From Sphingobacteriales bacterium (GTDB lineage: Bacteria; Bacteroidota; Bacteroidia; Chitinophagales; UBA2359): DNA of 64,000 nucleotides. How positions within the stretch are numbered: position 1 is the first letter of the stretch; the number at the start of each line of letters is the position of its first letter. Made by a program: the position numbers and the translations under genes. Below, piece after piece: positions 27,662 to 36,573 of this stretch. The DNA lies in NCBI GenBank assembly GCA_016706405.1, contig JADJJT010000003.1, positions 968,501 to 1,032,500 on the forward strand, given 5' to 3'. The notes under the pieces were generated by a model. The model saw only the letters and a program-made list of their open reading frames with translations. It had not been told where the DNA came from and made no database searches.

Positions 27662-28702
27662 TTATTTAAAATAAAAATCCCCAGGAATAATGCCTGCCAG
27701 AAAACTTGTAACTAAATTTCCATCAGGTTTGTAGATGTATATTTTGCCACGCTGCACATAATCTATTGCATCTGTAATGTAAATGTTTCCATTGTGCGGA
27801 TTGATTCCGAGGCCATAAAAGTTTCTTCCGTTTTGAGAAATAAATGCTGATGATGGCAGTGTATTATCAGTAACTGCCATACGATAACAGCCGTTATTGA
27901 GAAAATATAAAGTATCGTGAGTACCGTTAAGGTCCAATCTCCAAGGTGAATCTGCGCTATTGATGAAGGTGTAGGAACTCTCAATTGTGTTGTTAACGGG
28001 ATTGATGCGATGCAACGAAGCGTTGATATTGCTGCTTTGCTTACCACTACACAACACCCAAAGTTTTCCGTTTTTATCTTCAACAATAGAATTGGAACCG
28101 TAACCGATGGTAATACTGTCTGTCAATACATCGTTCAGCGAATTGATAACATAAAGTTTGTCGTGCAATTCGTTGGTTACAAAAACTTTTCCGTAAGCCA
28201 AAGCAAGTTCTTCTGTCCAACCTGCACAAGGTATTGTTCCGGTTACTGTGTTGCTGCTTAAATCGGCTATTGAAATGTTGTTGGAATACAAATCGGTGAT
28301 ATATGCCTTGCTGTTGCTAACAGGAAGAAAGTATCTTGGTGAATTAAAACCTGTAATGGTAGCTATTGAAACAAATGTGTTGGGATTGACAACTTCTACT
28401 TTGCCGGAATTATTTACTACGATGTATGCTTTGTTATTGAACACATACATACTCTGGCATACATCGCCAAGCGGACGGTTGTTGGCAGGTTGAAATAAAT
28501 CCAAAGCCGCATTGGCCATTCCATCGGCATAATAACTTACGGCTGCATTGCCAAACTGAAAGTTGCCTTCGTTGATAATGTAAACGCCATTATTGCCTGA
28601 AGAAATAATAGTTCCATTGTCGGGCTCAGGCGGTTCATCCTTTTTGCAGGATGCAGCCAAAAGCAGAAGCGCAGCAATAAAAAATAAATACTTTTTAGTC
28701 AT
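27662..28702 (-). CDS. Surface beta-propeller lipoprotein, BtuG-like
   Basis: A protein of 346 residues with lipobox LAASC (Cys19) and a body of repeated blades, each with a pattern like KAYIVVNNSGKVEVVNP or KVFVTNELHDKLYVIN. That is a YncE/DUF5074-type seven-bladed propeller. In gut Bacteroidetes, BtuG lipoproteins with this fold bind B12 on the cell surface and hand it to BtuB. It lies last among the complete genes of an operon behind a cobalamin riboswitch and a TonB receptor, which supports that role. It overlaps the upstream gene by 8 bp. The specific B12-binding role is an inference. Confidence 0.75.
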   Translation of the reverse strand: MTKKYLFFIAALLLLAASCKKDEPPEPDNGTIISSGNNGVYIINEGNFQFGNAAVSYYADGMANAALDLFQPANNRPLGDVCQSMYVFNNKAYIVVNNSGKVEVVNPNTFVSIATITGFNSPRYFLPVSNSKAYITDLYSNNISIADLSSNTVTGTIPCAGWTEELALAYGKVFVTNELHDKLYVINSLNDVLTDSITIGYGSNSIVEDKNGKLWVLCSGKQSSNINASLHRINPVNNTIESSYTFINSADSPWRLDLNGTHDTLYFLNNGCYRMAVTDNTLPSSAFISQNGRNFYGLGINPHNGNIYITDAIDYVQRGKIYIYKPDGNLVTSFLAGIIPGDFYFK

Positions 28703-29687
28703 GTTTTACAAGCAGTTTTTTTGTTACAGTTTTTTTGTTGTCTGCTATTGCCAAAAAATATATTCCATCGGGTAAGGCAGAAACATTAATTGCTTGTGTT
28801 TGAACTATTGATGCTATTGATTTTACAATTTGTCCCAAATTATTTGTCAGCGTAATTGATTTTATTTCGTCATTGCCATTGTTCTGAATAAATACAATCC
28901 TGTTTGCAGGATTTGGATAAATGATGAAATTATTTTTTGCGGATAAATCATTTACTCCGGTTGTGCCTGTGTGAATAACACCTACTGCATCCAAATCAAA
29001 ACCACTTGAAGCAAAAGGAGTACTCCACGGGTCGTTAATGATGTTTCCGAACTGGTCGTGAGTAGCGTAAGCAGTTTGAATGCAGCCCACCACATCAATA
29101 ATTTTTACATGAGTGATTGCATTGATGTTTAAACCGACTTGTCCTGATAGCTGCTGTAAATCAAATGGAGTTCCATACAAAGCACGATACTTTCCGGCAA
29201 GGTTATCAATCTTTGTTGCGTCAATGCTTCCGAAACCATCAACCTGTAAGGTGTCTTGTGTGTTGGAGGTGCAGGGAAAGCGGAAATAATTTATTCCGTC
29301 AGAGCTAACTTCCACAAGAGCTAATTCAAGAAAAGTATCACTGAAACTATTTTCAAAAACAGCGAAGTCCCAACCTGTAGCATCGCCTATAGGCTTTTCA
29401 AAGGTGAGGATGGCATAACCTCCATCGCCTAAACTTACTACGCCGTTCGTGCCTGCCACACCTAAAGCCATGGAACTGTCGCCTGTTGTTGCATAACCAA
29501 GCGTTTGGTTTGAAATATCCTGATAACCTCTTACAACAGAACATCCGGTTGCCCATGTTACAAAAACAGAACTGTCTTTATAGATGGCTGTTGTGCCCGG
29601 TTGCCCCGCAGGTGGCGCAAATTGGCCGTAAGTGTTTAGAAGTATAATTGGCAATAGGAAAATTATAAATATTATATTTCTAATCAT
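28695..29687 (-). CDS. T9SS-sorted secreted protein of B12 operon
   Basis: A protein of 330 residues. It has a signal peptide (MIRNIIFIIFLLPIILL, cleavage after YGQ), a central domain with SLGDGGYAILTFEKPI, WDFAVFENSF and FDLDAVGVIH, and a C-terminal T9SS type A sorting domain (IIYPNPANR, LPDGIYFLAI, KKLLVKHD). The central domain is a jelly-roll-like secreted module often found beside B12 receptors in Bacteroidota. Start and stop codons overlap those of the neighbours by 4 and 8 bp, so it is tightly coupled in the operon. Its exact ligand is unknown. Confidence 0.75.
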   Translation of the reverse strand: MIRNIIFIIFLLPIILLNTYGQFAPPAGQPGTTAIYKDSSVFVTWATGCSVVRGYQDISNQTLGYATTGDSSMALGVAGTNGVVSLGDGGYAILTFEKPIGDATGWDFAVFENSFSDTFLELALVEVSSDGINYFRFPCTSNTQDTLQVDGFGSIDATKIDNLAGKYRALYGTPFDLQQLSGQVGLNINAITHVKIIDVVGCIQTAYATHDQFGNIINDPWSTPFASSGFDLDAVGVIHTGTTGVNDLSAKNNFIIYPNPANRIVFIQNNGNDEIKSITLTNNLGQIVKSIASIVQTQAINVSALPDGIYFLAIADNKKTVTKKLLVKHD

Positions 29688-30712
29688 TGTTTTATAAATG
29701 TTTTGGATGTTATAACTGCATTCTCTGAAACAGTAATGTTATAAGTGCCTTTAGGAAATTTCGTTAAAGGAATTTGTATTGAGGTTGAAAAAGTACTTTC
29801 TGTAAAAACTATTCTGCCTGTAATATCAGTGATTTTTATTTCTGCCAGATTGTGTTGCGTATTATTAAGCTGTACATTAATAAAATCACTTGAAGGGTTT
29901 GGAAACACATTAACTCCGGTTGAATTATTTATTTGATTCACCCCTGTTGCTACATCTGCAGTTGAAAAATTATCAATGCAAAAATAAGCCGGAGTATTTA
30001 TTCCAAAGGCTCCGGCATCAGTTGATGACAATTCAAAGCTGAGACTATCCACATTTCCCAGTGAAGTCAGATCAACCCACTGCCAGGTTTTTACAATATA
30101 GTCCTGAGTATTGTTTGCAAAGCGATAATCAGCCAGATAAAATTCAACACTGTCATTTGTCATTACACCGCCATACCAATTGCGTATCGTAAGTTTAAAC
30201 CAATCGGGATCGTTGCCTGTAGGTCCTCCAAATTTTTTTGCAAATGCATCACCGTCTCTCATACTTAAAGCAGCAATGGTTGAATTGGTGATGTAAAAAC
30301 CGTTTACCACTTTACCTATTGCAGTTGGATTTAAATTAACCCTGGCACCATAAGTGCCTTCAGCATAAATGGAAGAGCCATTATATCCGATGGCTGTTAT
30401 GGCACTATATAAATTTGCAAATCCGGCAGTTGTGCTGTCCTGCATATTACTGTATCCCCATCCGGTTACCCAATAAGAAAAACCAGCATCATAGTAATTA
30501 GGAAAGATGGCATTACCACTGATAAAACTTGTTCCACCGGGCGCTGATGCGCCATCCCAATAAGAATTGGGGACAAGCGTAAGCGATTCAAAATCAGAAA
30601 CAGTTTGTGCATTTGCTTTCGCACTTATCAATATCAATATTGAAAGTGCAAGTTTTTGTAATTGATTTTTCATTTTGCTGAAATTGATTGGTTGATTGAT
30701 TTGTTTTGTCAT
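29684..30712 (-). CDS. DUF4465-like T9SS-sorted protein of B12 operon
   Basis: Coding from 30712, though the better start is the ATG at 30673 (MKNQLQKLALSILI, signal ending ANAQ). The body has DFESLTL, YWDGA, YWVTGWGYSNMQD and LSMRDGDAF, which fit the DUF4465 family. The C-terminus is a T9SS sorting domain (VFPNPSSDF, FPKGTYNITV). DUF4465 proteins recur in cobalamin-regulated loci and may bind corrinoid at the surface; this is an inference from context. It overlaps the TonB receptor gene by 4 bp. Confidence 0.75.
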   Translation of the reverse strand: MTKQINQPINFSKMKNQLQKLALSILILISAKANAQTVSDFESLTLVPNSYWDGASAPGGTSFISGNAIFPNYYDAGFSYWVTGWGYSNMQDSTTAGFANLYSAITAIGYNGSSIYAEGTYGARVNLNPTAIGKVVNGFYITNSTIAALSMRDGDAFAKKFGGPTGNDPDWFKLTIRNWYGGVMTNDSVEFYLADYRFANNTQDYIVKTWQWVDLTSLGNVDSLSFELSSTDAGAFGINTPAYFCIDNFSTADVATGVNQINNSTGVNVFPNPSSDFINVQLNNTQHNLAEIKITDITGRIVFTESTFSTSIQIPLTKFPKGTYNITVSENAVITSKTFIKQ

Positions 30713-32634
30713 GACTTTGTTTGTTTATTAAATTGAATTGAAATTCCTCCGTTAATATTTACGCTGGGCATGGCACGATTGCTCAAGACCTGATACTGCT
30801 CATTCCAGATATTATTTGCCTGAAAGAAAATATCTGCACTGGTGCTTTTGAATTTCAGCTTGTAAGAAATGTAAGCCGAACCTAAATCATAAGGTGTCAG
30901 GTACTGTGTGTTGTCTGTCGAAGTATAGCGGTAGCCAATATAATTATGACGGTAAGTTATCTGAAGATTTTTATACGCAACTGATAATTTTGCCATGCCA
31001 CTATACATAGGTGTATAGATTAACTGCCTGTTAACTGAATTATCGTTTTCTGTTTTTGCTGTTCTGTTTGTTGATTGAACATAATTGGTGAGAACGGCAA
31101 AAGTGATTTTTGTTTTTCCGGATGTAATTGCCAATGAATTGTTTGTTTCTATTCCACGACTCCAAACATTCATAATGTTTTGCGGACTCCAATACCAAAC
31201 TCCGGGCAACCATAAAATCCAATTTTTAATATTGCGGTTGAATACGGTTAAATCTGTTTTGAGAAGGAAAGTTTTGTTTTTTAAAATTAAGTTCAGCCCT
31301 GCTTCTTCGGCATAGCCATCTTCGGGTTTTAAGTTAGCATTGCCGCCGGGAACCCAATACAAATCATTGAAGGTTGGAATGCGATATACTTTTGAAAAAT
31401 TTGCTCTTGCTGAAAGGAATTTGGTAATTGCATACTGCCCACCTGCTGAATAGGCGAAAGGAATAAATGAATTATTCAGCAATTCTTCCCGTGCTGATAA
31501 ACTTGCACTAAGTTTTTTGTTTAGTGATGTAAAAAGGTAGGAAGCGAATAATGCAAAACGGTTTTGGCGTGAGTCTGTTTCAAAGCTGCGGTTGCTTGCC
31601 GTTGAATAAGTATTGTGGATTCCCACATTCACAAAATGAGTTTTGCTTAATGTGATTTTAGTTTCTGCCTCTGCAATCAGTTGTTGGGTTTTGCTTGTTT
31701 CGGAAAAATCTGCAAGCCCGTCAGAGTAAACCAATTTTTCATTGAGCCATGCAGCACGTATAAAGGTTGCCGTTTTCCTCTTTTCGTATTTCCATTCTGA
31801 TGTGAGCCGCAGCGCATCATCTGTTTGGTTTGATTTACTTTCTTTCTGCAACATTGTTGGCGGTATGTTGCGGTCGGTATATTGCAACCAAGCGTTGACG
31901 CTTAAAATTTGATTGCTATTAATCAGAAATTTGTTTTCGCTGATGATGCCCCGATTTTTTAATTCTCCATTTGATTGCTTAACGGTAGCTTCAGAAGCAG
32001 AATAAATATTGGAGTATTTAAAATCATTTTTTGCAGAAGCATTAAAAACTTTCAGTGATGAAACGAATTTCTTTTTGCTTACTTCAACTAAAATATTTTG
32101 GCGATAGTCAGAAAAATTTCCAGCATATAAATTTACTCTTGCGGTAATGCTTTGGCCAAACTTTGGGTTATTGAGTAAATGAATTACTCCGGCAACTGCT
32201 CCGCTGCCAAACAAAGCACTGCCGCCGCCATATTGCAGCTTAATGTTGTCGGCTGCACCGGTGGGAACAAGTGATAAATCAAGTTGCCCGTTCATGGGGC
32301 TTGAAAGTGAAATACCGTTCCATAATACTGCCGTGTGATAAGCACTGCCACCCCTGAAAGAAGTGGTCGCCAACGAACCTAATCCGTAGGACTTGATGAA
32401 CAAAGGGCTTTCGTCAGCTAATAAGTCAGTTAAGTTTTTCTGGTCGTATGCTGCTTTGGTTAATGAATCAAACTCAGTGGTTTTTAAGCCGGGGGTGAAG
32501 CCGGAAATTCTTGGGGCTTCTACTGTTACTTCTTTCAAAAGAAATACAGAATCGAAAACTGCCTGTTGTGCAAAAGCGGAACCCGCCCGCAAACAGGAAA
32601 GAAAAAACAGTAGGAATAAGTATTTATTCTGCAT
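30709..32634 (-). CDS. TonB-dependent receptor, BtuB-like
   Basis: About 641 residues from the preferred ATG at 32634 (MQNKYLFLLFFLSCLRAG, signal ending AFAQ). It has a plug domain with LLADESPLFIKSYG, RGGSAYHTAVLWNGI and YGGGSALFGSGAVAGVI, then beta-barrel strands and a C-terminal ISIQF ending. An upstream ATG at 32667 adds 11 residues. The gene sits directly behind a cobalamin riboswitch, so outer-membrane uptake of B12 or another corrinoid is the likely role. It is the first gene of a four-gene operon plus a truncated fifth. Confidence 0.9.
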   Translation of the reverse strand: MQNKYLFLLFFLSCLRAGSAFAQQAVFDSVFLLKEVTVEAPRISGFTPGLKTTEFDSLTKAAYDQKNLTDLLADESPLFIKSYGLGSLATTSFRGGSAYHTAVLWNGISLSSPMNGQLDLSLVPTGAADNIKLQYGGGSALFGSGAVAGVIHLLNNPKFGQSITARVNLYAGNFSDYRQNILVEVSKKKFVSSLKVFNASAKNDFKYSNIYSASEATVKQSNGELKNRGIISENKFLINSNQILSVNAWLQYTDRNIPPTMLQKESKSNQTDDALRLTSEWKYEKRKTATFIRAAWLNEKLVYSDGLADFSETSKTQQLIAEAETKITLSKTHFVNVGIHNTYSTASNRSFETDSRQNRFALFASYLFTSLNKKLSASLSAREELLNNSFIPFAYSAGGQYAITKFLSARANFSKVYRIPTFNDLYWVPGGNANLKPEDGYAEEAGLNLILKNKTFLLKTDLTVFNRNIKNWILWLPGVWYWSPQNIMNVWSRGIETNNSLAITSGKTKITFAVLTNYVQSTNRTAKTENDNSVNRQLIYTPMYSGMAKLSVAYKNLQITYRHNYIGYRYTSTDNTQYLTPYDLGSAYISYKLKFKSTSADIFFQANNIWNEQYQVLSNRAMPSVNINGGISIQFNKQTKS

Positions 32635-32761
32635 GGTATCCGATTTTGTCATTACAGCATTTCGCAATGCTTCGGAAATAGAGCAGCAGAAGAAAACAGG
32701 AAGTGGTAAAATACCTGCATCAAACCGACTGTTGCTTCAATCCACGAAAGCATCGTCCATT

Positions 32762-32930
32762 CGGAATAGGCAGGTCTCCTGACTTGTAACAGTTTTATCG
32801 TCCTTCCCATTCTAAAATTTAAAACAGTGGACTTTGTTGATAAAACCTTTGCGTTACTTACAGTTACGGGATAGTTCGTGATTTTCACACGATTCCCTTT
32901 TAATACACCGCTAAGTATAACCTACTCCGG
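32762..32930 (-). promoter_or_regulatory. Cobalamin (B12) riboswitch
   Basis: On the minus strand the leader of the TonB receptor shows the B12 riboswitch landmarks in order: GGGAA, GTGAAAATCAC, CTATCCCG, a CCACTG element, GGGAAGG, and the B12-box AGTCAGGAGACCTGCC. It lies about 130 nt upstream of the receptor start. Riboswitches of this class switch off expression when adenosylcobalamin is bound. Confidence 0.95.
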
Positions 32931-33091
32931 TTGAAAAAGAAATAAAGTAAAAAACTTATCGGGGGCAAAGATAAAATTTTTTCTCTTATAGTTATCAATA
33001 ATTTTTTAACGGACTATGCTGTGGGTCAGGAAATTTGGCTCTTTGGCAAGTTTGGGTGGTGGGTGGGGTCGGTTTAGGGTTCCGCTAACGG

Positions 33092-33413
33092 CAGTCCGTC
33101 TAAAAACCGTTAGTTTTCGACAAATTTACATTATAAGTTTTAAATAGAGGCGATTTGAGGGCTTGTTTTTTTGCGTTCATAAATCCGGATGAAATATGTT
33201 TTGAGGCGGGCTACCTTAATTTTATCCGGATAAAAAAACGAGGGCGTAAATTTATCTGGATAATGCGCAAAAATGCAATTTTATCCGGAAGTAATAGGCT
33301 CAAACTAAGGCTTTCAAAATTCAAAATTGCCTAAAACGCGGCAAAGGCAGCTACGGCGGGCAGTTTAGCCCAAAAACCACCTAAAAAAATTTGAGTTGTG
33401 CAACGGTTACCCG
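33092..33413. repeat. Hybrid ISB/ISA remnant 2
   Basis: ISB-type end CAGTCCGTCTAAAAAC after CTAACGG; ISA-type end TTGTGCAACGGTTACC before CGTG-TTATAG. The interior carries six TCCGGA-like motifs. It separates the B12 cassette from the first cupin cassette. Confidence 0.88.
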
Positions 33414-33449
33414 TGTTATAGCTAGTGCTCACTTTCTGTATAATGTTAT

Positions 33450-33992
33450 CTATATACAGTATTTGTCAATTAGCTTTTGTTCTTCTCTATTTCTTTTTGC
33501 TCGTTTTGCAATAAGTTTTAGCAGTGGAAACATAAAGGTGAATAATCCGGGAAGGTTCATGTCGCTCATACAAAGGACGATTGCTGAATGCCTAATGCTT
33601 TTTGGAACTGTATTTTTATCAGTTAGACCATCGCCAGCTAATCCATATATTATTCTTAACGAATTTTCAAATCCCGTATGCCCAGGTCTTATTTTAACAT
33701 TGAATTTAATTTCACGGTCTGTTGGGTTAAAGAAACTATGTAACGACATTGGTTCAACTGTATAAGATTCGCCAGCTTTTAGAATCTTTGAACCCTTCTT
33801 GCCTAATTTTAAACCTAATTCTCCTTCAATTGCGGTAAAGGTCTCTGAGTATGTTTTATGGTAATGCAAGGGATTTTTTCCGCCTGGCATTAGCGTTATT
33901 TCACCTTCCGTAATTTTTCCACCTGATTCCTCAGATGTCTGTAAAAATGTTACAGTGTCCTTAATGATAGGGTTTACGATTGTCCTTTTCAT
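33450..33992 (-). CDS. Cupin-domain protein 1
   Basis: A protein of 180 residues. The cupin barrel spans about residues 20-105, with motif 1 HYHKTYSETFTAIEGEL (His-x-His, then Glu) and motif 2 MSLHSFFNP (His). These residues could bind one metal ion. The C-terminal segment LFTFMFPLLKLIAKRAK is amphipathic to hydrophobic. It shares the helical tail layout with the second cupin at 42283, but they are only distantly alike. It is the only gene of its cassette. Substrate unknown. Confidence 0.82.
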   Translation of the reverse strand: MKRTIVNPIIKDTVTFLQTSEESGGKITEGEITLMPGGKNPLHYHKTYSETFTAIEGELGLKLGKKGSKILKAGESYTVEPMSLHSFFNPTDREIKFNVKIRPGHTGFENSLRIIYGLAGDGLTDKNTVPKSIRHSAIVLCMSDMNLPGLFTFMFPLLKLIAKRAKRNREEQKLIDKYCI

Positions 33993-34047
33993 TTTTTGTT
34001 TGTGCTTAATGATTATTAATTCTGTTCGTTAGCATTGGCTATAACGT

Positions 34048-34374
34048 CAGTCCGTCTAAAAACTCATAATTTTGGCAAATTTACATTATAAGTTTTAAAT
34101 AGAGGCGATTTGAGGGCTTTTTTTTGCGTTAATAAATCCGGATGAAATATGTTTTGAGGCGTAAAATGAAGCGGGAAGTAATTTTATCCGGATAAAAAAA
34201 CGAGGGCGTAAATTTATCCGGAAAATGTGCTGATGCAATTTTATCCGGAAGTAATAGGCTCAAACCAAGGCTTTCAAAATTCAAAATTGCCTAAAACGCG
34301 GCAAATGCAGCTACGGCGGGCGGTTTAGCCCAAAAACCCGCTTTATAAAATTTGAGTTGTGCAACGGTTACCCT
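34048..34374. repeat. Hybrid ISB/ISA remnant 3
   Basis: Left flank is ATAACGT instead of AACGG, showing that the ISB target can be ACGT as in unoccupied attC sites here. Right flank is CTTG-TTGGC. Confidence 0.88.
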
Positions 34375-34388
34375 TGTTGGCTGCTGTT

Positions 34389-35420
34389 TTATTGCTTTTT
34401 GTCTGGCGTAAACTTGTTTTCTTCCACGTCTTTCAAAAATGCAATAAGATTTTTAAAATAATTTTGTTGGTCGTCATACATACTCATATGGCTTCCGTTA
34501 GGGCACAAATACGTTCTGCTATTCAATATGAGTTGACCTTCTTTTTTTATATCGTCAGGGTTCATTTCATCTTTCATACCACCAATCACAAGTGTCGGAA
34601 CTTTAATATTAGACAACCTGTCCCACATTTCCCAATCTTTAAAATTACCCAGTTACGTGAAACTCGTCCACACCCTGCATATGAATATAAATAGTGTGAT
34701 TGGCTTTCTTAAATGCTCTCATTAATGGCTCTGCCCATTCTTCAACCGGCTTTCGATAAGCAAACTTGTGTATAAAGCTTATTCATTAAGAGGTCTTGGT
34801 ATTGAGGTGAGTCATACAGTTTGAGTTTGTCAAGAGAATCATAAGTTTTCAATTCCTGTTGAGTGAATAGTTTTTGCTTTAACTGTTCAGTGTATGATGT
34901 ATAACTTTTCATACCAGCAGTCATATTAGAAAGAACAGCAGCTTTCACATGGCTTTGATATTTTTGCAGGTATTCCATTGCCAACATTCCGCCCCAAGAA
35001 TGTCCAAGCAAGTAAAAATTATCTAAGCCAAGTCCTTTCCTAACTTGTTCTACTTCTTCTACATAGCGTGGAATATTCCATAGCGAAGTGTCTGTTGGAA
35101 TATCAGAGTTTCCGACACCTAATTGGTCGTAATAATAAAACTCAATTCCTTCTTTGGGCAAAAAATCTTCAAAGCACTCAAAATAGTCGTGAGTAAATCC
35201 TGGTCCACCGTGCAGAAGTAGAACTTTGATTTTTCCGTCCTACTTTTTTTGTCCAAACATTATACTTACCGTCAACCTGTATCATTTTACTCCCACCTGT
35301 TTTTATTTCGTAATTCGTGGAAATTGTATCTTGGGTTGAAACCGTGTCGCTTGTTTCAGATGATTGATTGCAAGAGCATAAGCTGGTCAAAATAAGAGTT
35401 GTAATGATTAAATTCTTCAT
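34389..35420 (-). pseudogene. Alpha/beta-hydrolase (proline iminopeptidase-like), frameshifted
   Basis: Read across three frames, the gene encodes about 340 residues. It starts with a lipoprotein signal (LTSLCSC), then LLLHGGPGF (oxyanion hole), YYDQLGVGNS, the nucleophile elbow GHSWGG, a lid domain, and the Asp- and His-bearing ends LVIGGMKDEM and CPNGSHMSMYD. Frame changes lie near 35235, 34755 and 34650, each next to a short homopolymer or a G-run. Either the gene is decayed or the sequence has indel errors. An intact product would be an S33-type peptidase or esterase anchored to a membrane. Confidence 0.75.
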
Positions 35421-35474
35421 TTTTTATTGTTATGGTTTAAGTTTAAAGTTGTCCTGCTAAATAGCTGCCAACGG

Positions 35475-35805
35475 CAGTCCGTCTAAAAACTCATAATTTC
35501 GGCAAATTAATTTACATAATAAATTTCAAACAGAGGCGATTTGAGGGCTTATTTTTTGCGTTAATAAATCCGGATGAAATATATTTTGAGGCGGGCTGCC
35601 TTAATTTTATCCGGATAAAAAAACGAGGGCGTAAATTTATCCGGAAAATGCGCTGATGCAATTTTATCCGGAAGTAATAGGCTCAAACTAAGGCTTTCAA
35701 AATTCAAAATGGAGACTTGCCCAGAACGCGGCAAATGCAGCTACGGCGGGCATTTTAGCCCAAAAACTACCTAAATAAAATTTGAGTTGTGCAACGGTTG
35801 CCATT
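35475..35805. repeat. Hybrid ISB/ISA remnant 4
   Basis: Left flank CCAACGG, right flank ATTG-TTAGCGG; interior as in copies 2 and 3. Confidence 0.88.
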
Positions 35806-35838
35806 GTTAGCGGCTGGCGTTTTACTTTTCATTTTGGG

Positions 35839-36564
35839 TTACTTAGTCAATTTCAATGCTGTGTCAAGTCGTGCAGCAACGTTGTCCCAATTTAAAATCG
35901 GAAAGAGGGCATCAACAAAATCGGCTCGTTTGTTTTTATACTTTAAATAGTAAGCATGTTCCCAAACATCAATTACTAAAAGCGGAACAACTCCCCATTG
36001 TGTCAGCTTCTCATGGTTCTCACATTGCAACACAACTAAACTGTCGCTGTAAGGTTGATAACCTAAAATTCCCCATCCGTTGCCGTCAACATTTTTGGAA
36101 GTTGAAGCAATGTAGGTTTTGAGTTTATCGTAAGTGCCAAAATATTTCTCAATGCGTTTTAGCAATTCTCCTGTCGGTGTGGTTTGCTTGTTCGTGAGGT
36201 TTGTCCAGAAGATTGAATGCAAGATGTGCGATGAAAAATGTAATGAAAGTTTCTTTGTCCAGAAGTCAACTGTTTCAAGATTGTTGTTGTCCAACGCATC
36301 TTTTATTTTTTTCAAATCGTTGTTGGCCGCTTTCACCGCACCGCCATGATGAAATGTATAATGCAGATGCATCGTTTCTGCATCCATATTTGGTTCTAAA
36401 AAATTTTCGGAATACGGTAATGCTTGCTGAATGAAATTTCCGTTGTCGTCAACAAGTTTGTCTATGCCTCCTTCGGTAATTGCGTTTGCAAAGATTGAAT
36501 TTGAAGGAAGGATAGTTGCTCCTCCGATGATTAAACTGTTTTGAAGAAATTGTTTTCTGTCCAT
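35839..36564 (-). CDS. Exported Fe/Mn superoxide dismutase
   Basis: A protein of 241 residues. The N-terminal 28 residues look like an export signal (SLIIGGATILPS, ending FANA) but lack the twin arginine. The SOD fold follows with ligands in LHYTFHHGG, SSHILHSIFW and DVWEHAYYLKYKN. Its place in an SOD/chromate-transporter pair, 9 bp after the chrA stop, suggests both handle oxidative stress from metals. It should convert superoxide to hydrogen peroxide and oxygen outside the cytoplasm. Whether it uses iron or manganese cannot be told. Confidence 0.88.
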   Translation of the reverse strand: MDRKQFLQNSLIIGGATILPSNSIFANAITEGGIDKLVDDNGNFIQQALPYSENFLEPNMDAETMHLHYTFHHGGAVKAANNDLKKIKDALDNNNLETVDFWTKKLSLHFSSHILHSIFWTNLTNKQTTPTGELLKRIEKYFGTYDKLKTYIASTSKNVDGNGWGILGYQPYSDSLVVLQCENHEKLTQWGVVPLLVIDVWEHAYYLKYKNKRADFVDALFPILNWDNVAARLDTALKLTK

Positions 36565-36573
36565 TGCATTCTT

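Noticed and set aside
33092..33413. Hybrid repeat as a functional long attC
   Set aside because: The cores can pair, but I could not extend the pairing into a convincing stem from the ISA and ISB ends; folding would be needed to decide.
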